A stretch of DNA of 14,308 bases from DASTGO01 sp035719045 (GCA_035719045.1 DASTGO010000153.1:1-14308); one strand, 5' to 3'; shown: positions 1 through 7,090, numbered from the stretch's first letter. Notes: generated from the sequence alone by a model not told the origin. Program-made: numbers and translations.

Positions 1-118
1 GCCCCGGCCGTCGCCCGCCCGCCCGGCCACCTCCGCCGCCCGTCCACGGGCGGGTGGCCCACGGGTCCTGGCCCGCGGCCGGGCAGGTGACCGTGACCCG
101 CCGTGGCCGGATGGCACG

Positions 119-1945
119 ATGTCGGCCGTGAACCCGTCGACGGCACTCGCGCAGGTCCTGGTCGACACCCTGGTCCGGCTGGGCGTCCGGCATGCGGTGC
201 TGTGCCCCGGTTCCCGGTCCTCCGCCCTGGCCTATGCGCTGGCGGCCGCCGACCCGCAGCCGGCCGCAGCCGGGAAGCCGGGACTGCGGCTGCACGTCCG
301 GATCGACGAGCGGACGGCCGGCTTCCTGGCCCTGGGTCTGGCCAAGGAGACCGGTGTCCCGGCCGTCGTGGTGACCACCTCGGGTACGGCGGTGGCGAAC
401 CTGCATCCGGCCGTGCTGGAGGCCGCACATGCCGGGGTGCCGTTGATCGTGCTGTCCGCCGACCGCCCGCATGAGCTCCGCGGGACCGGCGCCAACCAGA
501 CCACCGACCAGGTGAAGCTGTTCGGCGACGCCGTCCGGCTGTTCGCGGAGATCCCCGCCCCGGACGCCCTGACCGGCCAGGAGCGGGCCTGGCGCAACAC
601 CCTGTCCCGTGCGGTCGCCGCCGCCCTGGGCACCCTCGGCGGGCGGCCGGGGCCGGTGCAGGTCAACGTCGGGTTCCGCGAGCCGCTGATTCCCGATGAC
701 GAGGACCCGCATGACGAGGACCCGCCGTTCCTCCCGCCGGACCCGGATGCCGTCCCGCCACCGGGACTGACCCGGGTCCGGAACGCCGGTGCGGGGGAGC
801 CGGTGTGGCTGCCGGACGGTCCGCGGACGGTCGTCCTGGCCGGTGACGGTGCCGGTCCGGTAGCCGCGGAGGTGGCTGCGGGCGGGGGCTGGCCGCTGCT
901 GGCCGAGCCGTCGTCGGGGGCGCGCCGGGGCCAGTTGGCCGTCGGCCCGTACCGGCTGCTGCTGGACCGCCCGGGCCTCGGCGCGGACATCGAGCGGGTG
1001 GTGGTGTTCGGCCGGCCGACCCTGTCCCGCCCGGTGTCCCGGCTGCTGGCCCGCCCCGACGTCGAGGTGGTGGTGGTCTCGCCCCGGCCGGACTGGTCCG
1101 ACGCCGCGGGACGGGCCGCCCTGGTGGTGCCCGCCGCCCGCAGCGTCCGTGAGCACCCGGACCTGGCCCCTCCCGCCGGCCCGGACGACCCCCGGGGCGA
1201 CTGGCTGGACTGGCTGGACCGCTGGCTGGCGGCGGACCGGGTCGCGGCCGCGGCCGTGGACGCCGTCCTCGACGCAGAGGAGGCCGCCGGTCGCTGCTGC
1301 GGTCCGCTGATCGCCCGGGAACTGGCCGCCGCGCTGGGGCCGGGGGAGGTCCTCGTCGCCGGGGCCAGCAACTCCGTGCGCGACCTGGACCTGGCCGCCC
1401 GCCCGTTCCCCGAGCCCGCGCCGGCTCTGGAGGCGGTCGTGGTGCTGGCCAACCGGGGCCTGGCCGGGATCGACGGCACCTTGTCCACCGCCTGCGGGGT
1501 GGCCCTGGCCCGGGCCGCCGACGGGCGTCCGCTGCCGGTCCGGGCCCTGCTCGGTGACCTGACCTTCGTCCACGACGCCTCGGGGCTGCTGTCCGGTCCG
1601 GCGGAACGCCGCCCGCAGGTCCAGGTCGTGCTGCTGGATGACGATGGTGGAGGGATCTTCGGGCTGCTCGAACCCGGGGCCCGGGCCGGTCGGGGACCCG
1701 GCGACGAGGCGGTGTTCGAGCGCGTCTTCGCCACCCCGTCCGGGGCGGACCTGCCGGCCCTGTGCGCGGCCGTCGGCGCGGCGTACACCTCGGTGGGGGA
1801 TCCGGCCGGGCTGCGCCGGGCGCTCGCCGAACCCGCCTCCGGGGTGTCGGTGCTGCACCTGCGGGTCGACCGGCAGGATCACCGGGCGCTGGCCGGGCGG
1901 ATCGCCGATGCGGTCCGGTCCGCCCTGGACGCCGCCGGACTCTGA
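119..1945 (+). CDS. menD: MenD, SEPHCHC synthase (menaquinone biosynthesis)
   Basis: This is a thiamine-diphosphate enzyme that condenses 2-oxoglutarate with isochorismate to give SEPHCHC, the first committed menaquinone step, in the cytosol. The 608-aa product starts with the family-typical NPSTALAQVLVD and CPGSRS. The catalytic Glu is E64 in RIDERTAG, followed by TSGTAVANLHP (87-97) and TGANQTTDQ. The C-terminal cofactor domain has RGLAGIDGT, GDLTFVHD (from 479) and the metal/diphosphate motif LLDDDGGGIF (505-514). It is longer than the mycobacterial enzyme (about 554 aa), partly because of an acidic, Pro-rich linker around residues 190-215. The ATG at 119 is used, but GTG at 128 (giving MNPST, as in relatives) is an equally credible start, and neither has a strong ribosome site. 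It converges with the isochorismate synthase gene at 2060. Identity is near certain from these motifs. Confidence 0.97.
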   Translation: MSAVNPSTALAQVLVDTLVRLGVRHAVLCPGSRSSALAYALAAADPQPAAAGKPGLRLHVRIDERTAGFLALGLAKETGVPAVVVTTSGTAVANLHPAVLEAAHAGVPLIVLSADRPHELRGTGANQTTDQVKLFGDAVRLFAEIPAPDALTGQERAWRNTLSRAVAAALGTLGGRPGPVQVNVGFREPLIPDDEDPHDEDPPFLPPDPDAVPPPGLTRVRNAGAGEPVWLPDGPRTVVLAGDGAGPVAAEVAAGGGWPLLAEPSSGARRGQLAVGPYRLLLDRPGLGADIERVVVFGRPTLSRPVSRLLARPDVEVVVVSPRPDWSDAAGRAALVVPAARSVREHPDLAPPAGPDDPRGDWLDWLDRWLAADRVAAAAVDAVLDAEEAAGRCCGPLIARELAAALGPGEVLVAGASNSVRDLDLAARPFPEPAPALEAVVVLANRGLAGIDGTLSTACGVALARAADGRPLPVRALLGDLTFVHDASGLLSGPAERRPQVQVVLLDDDGGGIFGLLEPGARAGRGPGDEAVFERVFATPSGADLPALCAAVGAAYTSVGDPAGLRRALAEPASGVSVLHLRVDRQDHRALAGRIADAVRSALDAAGL

Positions 1946-1957
1946 CCCGGACCTGGC

Positions 1958-2004
1958 CCGGGGTGACCGGGTGCCGGGGGTGCGGGGCCCCTGGGTGACC
2001 CCGG
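1958..2004. terminator. Possible bidirectional hairpin terminator between convergent genes
   Basis: In the 114-bp gap between the convergent menD and isochorismate synthase genes, CCGGGGT (1958-1964) can pair with ACCCCGG (1998-2004). Inside it, 1974-1980 can pair with 1988-1994 (one G-T pair) around a 7-nt loop. No T tract follows on either strand. GC-rich hairpins without T tracts occur in actinobacteria, but in DNA this rich in G and C such pairing also arises by chance. Confidence 0.3.
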
Positions 2005-2059
2005 TGCCGATCAGGCCGGTCGCAGGACTCGGCCGCGGAGCGTTCGGCCGTGTGGACGC

Positions 2060-3316
2060 TCAGCCGTCGGCGAGGGCGTCCCGCATCGGGACCAGCTTGG
2101 CCGCGGACTCCGCCAGTTCGGTCTCGGGGTCGGAGCCCGCGACGATCCCGCACCCGGCGAACAGCCGCAGCCGGGTCGGGTCCGTGTCGTCGAGCCGGGC
2201 GCAGCGCAGGGCGATCCCCCATTCGCCGTCGCCGTCGGCGTCCATCCAGCCGACCGGTCCGGCGTACCGGTCCCGGTCCATGCCCTCGATCCGGTCGATC
2301 AGGGCTGCGGCCGCTGCGGTCGGCGTGCCGCACACGGCGGCGGACGGATGCAGCGCGGCGGCCAGCCCGAGCGAGGTGGCCTCGTCGCGCAGCACTCCGG
2401 TGACATCGGTGGCCAGGTGCATGACGTTGGCCAGGTGCAGGACGAACGGGGATTCCGGGACGTTCATCGAGGTGCAGCGCGGAGCCAGCGCGTCGGCCAC
2501 CGACCGGACCGCGTACTCGTGCTCCTCCAGGTCCTTGCTGGACCGGGCGAGCGAGGCGGCCAGCGCGAGGTCGCGGGCGTCGTCACCGGTCCGCCGGATC
2601 GTGCCGGCCAGCACCCGGGAGGTGACCATGCCCTTGTCCCGGCGGACGAGCATCTCCGGGGTGGCCCCGACCAGGCCCTCGACGCTGAACGTCCAGGTTC
2701 CCGGGTACCGCTCGGCCAGCCGCCCGAGCAGCCGCCGGACGTCGACCGGGCGCTCGGTGCGGACCTCCAGGTCCCGGGCCAGCACCACCTTGTCGACCTC
2801 GCCCGCGAGGATCCGGTGGATCGCCTGGGCGACCGCCCCCTCCCACTCGGGGGCGGACAGCGCGCCGTCCGCGTAGGCCACCTCGCCGTGCCCGGTCACC
2901 GGCTCGGGCTCCGGCAGGACGGCCGGCGGCACGACGCGGCCGTTGCTGATCGTCGTCACCCACCACTGGCCGTCCCGGTGCCCGACCACCACTTCCGGGA
3001 CGACGAGCACCCCGCCCGCGGGGGAGTCCGGGGAGAACGCGAAGGACCCGAAGGCCACCGGTCCGGTACCGGGCAGCCCCACCTCGTCACGGACCACGGC
3101 CCGGCGCAGGAGTTCCTGCCAGGCGGCCTCGGCCCTGCCGAACCGGTCCGGTCCCGCGAACCGCAACTGGACCGCCCGCCCCCAGCCGACCAGTCCTTCG
3201 CCTCGGCGGACCCAGGCCAGCGGTCCGTCCTTCGGCAGCAACGCCAACAGCGGCCCGGGATCACCGACGCGCACGGTCCGGGTGACCAGTGGCGCAGTCG
3301 CGGGAGCGGTGCTCAT
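2060..3316 (-). CDS. menF: Isochorismate synthase (MenF/EntC-type chorismate-binding enzyme)
   Basis: This enzyme converts chorismate to isochorismate, the substrate of MenD. The 418-aa product carries the chorismate-binding fold in its C-terminal half: KVVLARDLEV with the likely general-base K176, GATPEML with E221, the metal-binding LEEHEYAV segment (263-270), HPSAAVCGTP (323-332), YAGPVGW (351-357) and the closing AGCGIVAGSDPETE (387-400) with its Mg-binding Glu. The N-terminal third is the more variable part. I chose the ATG at 3316 over an in-frame start at 3421, because the extra 35 residues are unlike the family and a -10 hexamer ends 7 nt before this ATG. The gene is convergent to menD, not co-transcribed with it. 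Menaquinone is the obvious role from context, but isochorismate could also feed a siderophore or salicylate. No such genes are visible here. Confidence 0.93.
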   Translation of the reverse strand: MSTAPATAPLVTRTVRVGDPGPLLALLPKDGPLAWVRRGEGLVGWGRAVQLRFAGPDRFGRAEAAWQELLRRAVVRDEVGLPGTGPVAFGSFAFSPDSPAGGVLVVPEVVVGHRDGQWWVTTISNGRVVPPAVLPEPEPVTGHGEVAYADGALSAPEWEGAVAQAIHRILAGEVDKVVLARDLEVRTERPVDVRRLLGRLAERYPGTWTFSVEGLVGATPEMLVRRDKGMVTSRVLAGTIRRTGDDARDLALAASLARSSKDLEEHEYAVRSVADALAPRCTSMNVPESPFVLHLANVMHLATDVTGVLRDEATSLGLAAALHPSAAVCGTPTAAAAALIDRIEGMDRDRYAGPVGWMDADGDGEWGIALRCARLDDTDPTRLRLFAGCGIVAGSDPETELAESAAKLVPMRDALADG

Positions 3317-3323
3317 TGGCGTC

Positions 3324-3329
3324 AATGTA
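3324..3329 (-). promoter_or_regulatory. -10 hexamer of a likely leaderless isochorismate synthase transcript
   Basis: Read on the minus strand, TACATT fits the TAnnnT -10 consensus and ends 7 nt before the ATG at 3316. Transcription would therefore start at or next to the A of the start codon. No Shine-Dalgarno sequence lies between them. I see no good -35 at normal spacing; a TTGACG lies 31 nt upstream of the hexamer, which is too far. Confidence 0.45.
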
Positions 3330-3502
3330 CGGGCGTCCCCCCGACGGTTTGCGCCGGGGCCGTCAAGACCCTCCCGCGATGGCGGCCGGCGTGGCACGAT
3401 CACGCCCGGGTTCCCTCCCACGCCCGCCCGTCGCCGTCACACCGGCCGTTCCTCCCGGCCGTCCCCGGTTCGGTGGCGGGGAGGCCGAGACTGGGAGACG
3501 GG

Positions 3503-4423
3503 ATGAGTCGGGGTAGGCGCTGGACGATCGGCCTGGTCACGGCAGGTGTCTTGCTGGCGGTGGCGGCTGTGCTGGGTGCCGTGGCCGCCGGGTCCGCCTT
3601 CGGCACGATGGTCGCCGAGCAGGCTGACTGCGCACTTCCGGATGATTCGCCCTCGGGCTGTGCGGATGACCGGCTCACCGGCCGTGCGGCCGGCACCCTG
3701 GTCGATGCCCGGACCACGAAGTGGGGACAGGAGGTGGACGTCGAGTACAACCTCCCCTCCGGGACCACCAGCGCCACTCTGGACTGGCCCCCGTTCGCCG
3801 GCTCGGTGCCGACGAAGGGGGACACAGTCTGGGTGGCCTATGACCCGTCCGACCCGGAGAACACCGCGGTGCCGCTGGCCGTCCTGGTCAACGCCAAGCC
3901 GTCCGAGGGTTCCGCAGGACCCGACCCGCAGGCCGTCGGTGCGGGCTGGAGCGCCCTGGTCTGCCTGCTGTTGGCGCTGGTCACCGTGCTGCTCACCTGG
4001 GGCTGGGCGCGCCGTGCCCCGGCCGCGCCTGCGCCGGGTCCGCAGCCTGCGGCCGGGCCCTGGGGCTACGCGGCGCCCGTCGGCTACCCGGTTCCCATGC
4101 CCTATCCGGGTCTGCCCGCGGCCTATCCGGCCCCCACGCCCTATCCCGGTCCGCCCGCCGCCTACCCGGGTCAGTCCGCTGCGCCCGGGTACGGCACCCT
4201 GCCGGGCGGGTACGGCCCTGGGGGGTATGCCGGTTATCCGCCGCCGGGAGTCCACTCCGGTTATCCGCCGCCCGGCTCTGCCCCGGTCCCCGCCGCGCCG
4301 CTCGAGGCCGGGGCGAGTGGTCCGGGTGCTGCCGCCGGCGCGAGCGGCCCGGCACCGGCCGGACTCCTGGCCTCCGGGGAGCCGCCCGCAGCCGACGACC
4401 CCCGGTGGACGACGCCCGCCTGA
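3503..4423 (+). CDS. DUF3592-like two-helix membrane protein with Pro/Gly/Tyr-rich tail
   Basis: The function is unknown. The 306-aa product has a short basic N-terminus (MSRGRRW), a first membrane helix at about 8-34, an outer domain (35-145), a second helix at 146-168 stopped by Arg-Arg, and a long tail (172-306) rich in Pro, Gly, Ala and Tyr. The positive-inside rule puts the tail in the cytoplasm and the 35-145 domain outside. C43 and C53 could form a disulfide there. The segment GTLVDARTTKWGQEVDVEY and the later GDTVWVAYDPSDPENT resemble DUF3592 proteins. The start is the ATG at 3503, preceded by GGGAG at 3493-3497. It lies divergent from the isochorismate synthase gene and 138 bp before menG. 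From memory, mycobacteria also carry a small membrane gene of this type next to menD, which suggests a conserved association with quinone genes. The open frame continues upstream of 3503 but without family-like sequence. Confidence 0.8.
   Translation: MSRGRRWTIGLVTAGVLLAVAAVLGAVAAGSAFGTMVAEQADCALPDDSPSGCADDRLTGRAAGTLVDARTTKWGQEVDVEYNLPSGTTSATLDWPPFAGSVPTKGDTVWVAYDPSDPENTAVPLAVLVNAKPSEGSAGPDPQAVGAGWSALVCLLLALVTVLLTWGWARRAPAAPAPGPQPAAGPWGYAAPVGYPVPMPYPGLPAAYPAPTPYPGPPAAYPGQSAAPGYGTLPGGYGPGGYAGYPPPGVHSGYPPPGSAPVPAAPLEAGASGPGAAAGASGPAPAGLLASGEPPAADDPRWTTPA
4100..4177 (+). repeat. Two imperfect 39-bp tandem units in the membrane-protein tail
   Basis: Two adjacent 13-codon units (4100-4138 and 4139-4177) encode PYPGLPAAYPAPT and PYPGPPAAYPGQS. 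Further along, a 16-bp exact repeat beginning CCGGTTATCC occurs at 4230-4245 and 4257-4272, a period of 27 bp (9 codons), encoding GYPPPG twice. These are in-frame coding repeats that build the low-complexity tail. Confidence 0.8.
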
Positions 4424-4561
4424 TCCCGCCCGGCTCGAGGACGCCGGGCTGATCCCGGCCCGTCGCCGTCTCCCGCCCGGCTGATCGCGTGGGGCAGGAG
4501 GCGCAAGGCCACGGCCCACCCGGGGACGGCGGGGTCCGATGCCGTCTGCGACCATGCGGGC

Positions 4562-5254
4562 ATGCCCCGTGCCAGCCTGGACAAGAAGCCCCACGAGGTC
4601 GCGGCGATGTTCGACCAGGTCGCCGAGCGCTACGACCGGACCAACGACGTGCTGTCGTTCGGCCAGGACCGGCGCTGGCGGCAGGCGGTCGCCACGGCCC
4701 TGGACCTGCGGCCGGGGGAGAAGGTGCTGGACCTGGCGGCGGGCACCGGCACGTCGAGTGAGCCCTTCGCGGACGGCGGTGCGTTCACCGTGCCCTGCGA
4801 CTTCTCGCTGGGGATGCTCCGGGTCGGGCGCCGGCGCCGCCCGGACCTCGGGTTCGTCGCCGGTGACGCCACCCGGCTGCCCTTCGCCGACGGTTCGTTC
4901 GACGCGGTGACGATCTCGTTCGGGTTGCGCAACGTGGTCGACATCGACGCCGCCCTGGCTGAGCTGCTGCGGGTCACCCGGCACGGCGGACGCCTGCTGA
5001 TCTGCGAGTTCTCGCACCCGTCGTGGAAGCCCTGGCGGGTGGTCTACTCCGAGTACCTGATGCGGGCACTGCCGACCGTCGCGCGCCGGGTGTCCTCGGA
5101 TCCGGAGGCGTACGTCTATCTGGCGGAGTCCATCCGGGCCTGGCCGGACCAGCAGGAACTCGGCCGGCGGCTGCGCGCCGCAGGCTGGGGCGAGGTCGCC
5201 TACCGGAACCTCTCCGGGGGGATCGTCGCCCTGCACCGGGCTGCCCGCCCCTGA
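4562..5254 (+). CDS. menG: Demethylmenaquinone methyltransferase (MenG/UbiE)
   Basis: This SAM-dependent methyltransferase converts demethylmenaquinone to menaquinone, the ring methylation step. The 230-aa length is normal. The family signatures are in order: MFDQVAERYDRTNDVLSFGQD (16-36), the SAM-binding VLDLAAGTGTSS (55-66), DATRLPFADGSFDAV, FGLRN (120-124), ICEFSHP and YVYLAESI. The start is the first in-frame ATG at 4562. It lacks a good ribosome site at normal spacing; a perfect AGGAGG lies far upstream at 4496-4501 with no start codon just after it. The 138 bp between the preceding membrane-protein gene and menG contains no TA dinucleotide, so no TAnnnT -10 is possible there. Read-through from the upstream gene is plausible. 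Confidence 0.96.
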   Translation: MPRASLDKKPHEVAAMFDQVAERYDRTNDVLSFGQDRRWRQAVATALDLRPGEKVLDLAAGTGTSSEPFADGGAFTVPCDFSLGMLRVGRRRRPDLGFVAGDATRLPFADGSFDAVTISFGLRNVVDIDAALAELLRVTRHGGRLLICEFSHPSWKPWRVVYSEYLMRALPTVARRVSSDPEAYVYLAESIRAWPDQQELGRRLRAAGWGEVAYRNLSGGIVALHRAARP

Positions 5255-5279
5255 CGTCCGCCCCGCACCGGGCTGCCCG
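5233..5279 (+). repeat. 15-bp direct repeat spanning the menG stop codon
   Basis: The 15-mer GCACCGGGCTGCCCG occurs exactly at 5233-5247, inside the last codons of menG, and again at 5265-5279, just after its stop, an offset of 32 bp. It looks like a small local duplication and no function is evident. Confidence 0.6.
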
Positions 5280-5313
5280 TCCCCACGTGCTCGGACCCCG
5301 GACGCCGGACCTC

Positions 5314-5328
5314 GTCACGTCGAGTGAC
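5314..5328. repeat. Inverted repeat GTCAC-N5-GTGAC upstream of menJ
   Basis: GTCAC at 5314-5318 and GTGAC at 5324-5328 form a perfect 5-bp inverted repeat with a 5-nt spacer. It lies about 200 bp before menJ and about 60 bp after menG. It could be an operator half-site pair or chance. Three closely spaced TCAC copies follow at about 5361-5376. Confidence 0.25.
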
Positions 5329-5473
5329 CTTCGAGCGGGCAAATCGACCGTTGACGGATATCACGGTCACGATCACCGGACGGCAAGGAACCGTCCGGCG
5401 AATCGGATCTCCCGCTGATCACAGAACGTCGCAACGGAACGGGGTGCATCGCGCTGCGTAGTACCGGCCGACG

Positions 5474-5479
5474 TAGACT
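5474..5479 (+). promoter_or_regulatory. -10-like hexamer TAGACT upstream of menJ
   Basis: TAGACT matches the actinobacterial TAnnnT -10 form and would start transcription near 5486, about 40 nt before the menJ GTG. No good -35 lies 17-18 nt upstream. A separate ECF-like arrangement, GGAAC at 5436-5440 followed 16 nt later by CGTA at 5457-5460, overlaps the same region and is an alternative. Confidence 0.4.
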
Positions 5480-5491
5480 CGCGCCGGAATT

Positions 5492-5507
5492 CGTGAAGTC
5501 GTTCACA
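5492..5507. promoter_or_regulatory. CRP/GlxR-like palindrome before menJ
   Basis: The sequence CGTGA-AGTCGT-TCACA matches the TGTGA-N6-TCACA consensus of CRP-family regulators (Crp/GlxR in actinobacteria) at nine of ten defined positions. It sits just downstream of the putative TAGACT start region and 20 bp before the menJ start codon, where a bound protein would be expected to repress. The match is direct; binding is inferred. Confidence 0.45.
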
Positions 5508-5527
5508 AGCGCACATGAAGGGTCCCC

Positions 5528-6844
5528 GTGAGCGCGAGCCCCGTATCCCCCGCCCGTCGCCAGGGTGACGACGCCGATGTCATCGTCGTCGGTGCCGGGC
5601 CCGCCGGCTCCACGGCGGCCACGTACCTCGCCCGCACCGGCCACGATGTGCTGCTGCTGGAGAAGACGGCGTTCCCCCGGGAGAAGGTCTGCGGCGACGG
5701 GCTGACCCCGCGCGCCGTGCGGGAGCTGGTCAGCCTCGGCGTGCCCACGCCCGAGGAGGACGGCTGGATCCGCAACCGTGGCCTGCGCATCATCGGCGGC
5801 GGGCGGCGCCTGGAGCTGCCGTGGCCCGACCTGGCCGCCTTCCCCGGCTACGGGCTGGTCCGCCCGCGCCGGGACTTCGACGAGATCCTGGTCCGGACGG
5901 CGCAGGCCGCCGGCGCCAAGCTGGCCGAGCGGACCGCGGTCACCGGCCCGGTGCTCGACGACCGGACCGGCCGGATCGTCGGGGTCACCGCCCGCCCGGT
6001 GGACGACGCCGGCCGCCGTGCCGGGGAGGACCTCACCTACCGTGCCCCGCTGGTGATCGCGGCGGACGGGGTGTCCGGCCGGCTGGCCCTGTCGATGGGG
6101 ATCGCCAAGCGTGACGACCGGCCGATGGGCGTGGCCTACCGGACCTACTTCCGCTCCCCGCGCCATGACGACGACTGGCTGGAGAGCTGGCTGGAACTGT
6201 GGGACGGCGAGCCCGGGAAGTCCCGGCTGCTGCCCGGCTACGGCTGGGTCTTCGGCGTCGGTGACGGCACGAGCAACGTCGGGCTGGGCATCCTCAACTC
6301 CTCCGCGGCCTTCGGCAACGTCGACTACAAGGACCTGCTGCGCCGGTGGGTGGCGACGATGCCCGCCGAGTGGGGCTACACCGAGGACAACATGACCGGC
6401 CCGATCCGCGGCGCCGCTCTGCCGATGGGTTTCAACCGGACCCCGCACTACACCCGGGGCCTGCTGCTGGCCGGAGATGCCGGCGGGATGGTGAACCCGT
6501 TCAACGGCGAGGGGATCGCTTACGCCATGCAGTCCGGCCGGCTGGCCGCGGAGGTGATCGCGCAGGCGCTCGGCCGCCCGACGGCGGGAACCCGGGAACG
6601 GGCCCTGCAGGCGTACCCGAAGGTGATGCGCGACACCCTCGGCGGGTACTACACGCTCGGACGGATCTTCGTCCGGCTGATCGGCAACCCGGACGTCATG
6701 AAACTGGCGACGAAGTACGGGCTGCCCCGGCCGACCCTGATGCGGTTCACCCTCAAGCTCCTGGCCAACCTCACGGAGACCAGCGGCGGGGACGCCATGG
6801 ACCGGGTCATCCATGGCCTGCAGCGCCTGGTGCCGGCGGCGTAA
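5528..6844 (+). CDS. menJ: MenJ-type menaquinone isoprenoid reductase (geranylgeranyl reductase family)
   Basis: This FAD-dependent oxidoreductase of the geranylgeranyl-reductase family is most likely the enzyme that saturates one prenyl unit of menaquinone, as MenJ does in mycobacteria. The 438-aa product has the dinucleotide fold VIVVGAGPAGS (18-28) ending in LLLEK (42-46), then PREKVCGDGLTPRAV (50-64) with the family Cys, and the second FAD motif LLLAGDAGGMVNPFNGEGIA (about 312-331). It is about 30 residues longer than I recall for the mycobacterial enzyme, partly through an N-terminal leader of 16 residues. The start is the GTG at 5528 with GAAGGG at 5517-5522, five nt away. An ATG at 5515 is out of frame. 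The gene precedes the nuo operon in the same direction. An archaeal-type lipid reductase role is less likely given menG next door. Confidence 0.85.
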   Translation: MSASPVSPARRQGDDADVIVVGAGPAGSTAATYLARTGHDVLLLEKTAFPREKVCGDGLTPRAVRELVSLGVPTPEEDGWIRNRGLRIIGGGRRLELPWPDLAAFPGYGLVRPRRDFDEILVRTAQAAGAKLAERTAVTGPVLDDRTGRIVGVTARPVDDAGRRAGEDLTYRAPLVIAADGVSGRLALSMGIAKRDDRPMGVAYRTYFRSPRHDDDWLESWLELWDGEPGKSRLLPGYGWVFGVGDGTSNVGLGILNSSAAFGNVDYKDLLRRWVATMPAEWGYTEDNMTGPIRGAALPMGFNRTPHYTRGLLLAGDAGGMVNPFNGEGIAYAMQSGRLAAEVIAQALGRPTAGTRERALQAYPKVMRDTLGGYYTLGRIFVRLIGNPDVMKLATKYGLPRPTLMRFTLKLLANLTETSGGDAMDRVIHGLQRLVPAA

Positions 6845-7035
6845 CCGGTGTCCGCCATGTCCGTGCTGCGGAGCGACTCCGTCCCGTCGCGGTGCCGGTG
6901 CGCCGCCGGGCCGCTGTCGCCGGTCGCGGCGGTCCGGGAGGCCCTCCACCGTCGGAGCCGGCGATCCGCGGGCCCTGGTGACCTCTCCGGAGGGCGCCGG
7001 TGGGTGGCCCGCGCAGAGCCGTTCGGCGATGACCC

Positions 7036-7041
7036 TAGGAT
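7036..7041 (+). promoter_or_regulatory. -10-like hexamer TAGGAT, candidate nuo promoter
   Basis: TAGGAT is a good TAnnnT match in an otherwise GC-rich region. It predicts a start near 7048 and a 5' leader of about 285 nt before nuoA. No clear -35 is present at 17-18 nt. Confidence 0.35.
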
Positions 7042-7073
7042 GGGGCTGACCTTGGGGTCTGGCGTCCACCGAG

Positions 7074-7090
7074 GCCGGGTGGTACCCGGC
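7074..7090 (+). promoter_or_regulatory. Strong hairpin in the nuo leader
   Basis: GCCGGGT (7074-7080) pairs perfectly with ACCCGGC (7084-7090) around the triloop GGT. It lies about 30 nt downstream of the putative transcription start and far from nuoA. No T tract follows, so it is not an obvious terminator. It may stabilise the leader or be incidental. Confidence 0.35.

Noticed and set aside
119..1945. DDDGGGIF in MenD in place of the Asn-containing form as a possible loss of cofactor binding
   Set aside because: Asp at these positions is compatible with metal/diphosphate binding and Asp/Asn variation occurs in the family.
2348..3502. Upstream extension of the DUF3592-like gene
   Set aside because: The extension runs antisense to isochorismate synthase and has no family-like sequence; ATG 3503 has a ribosome site and begins with a membrane helix.
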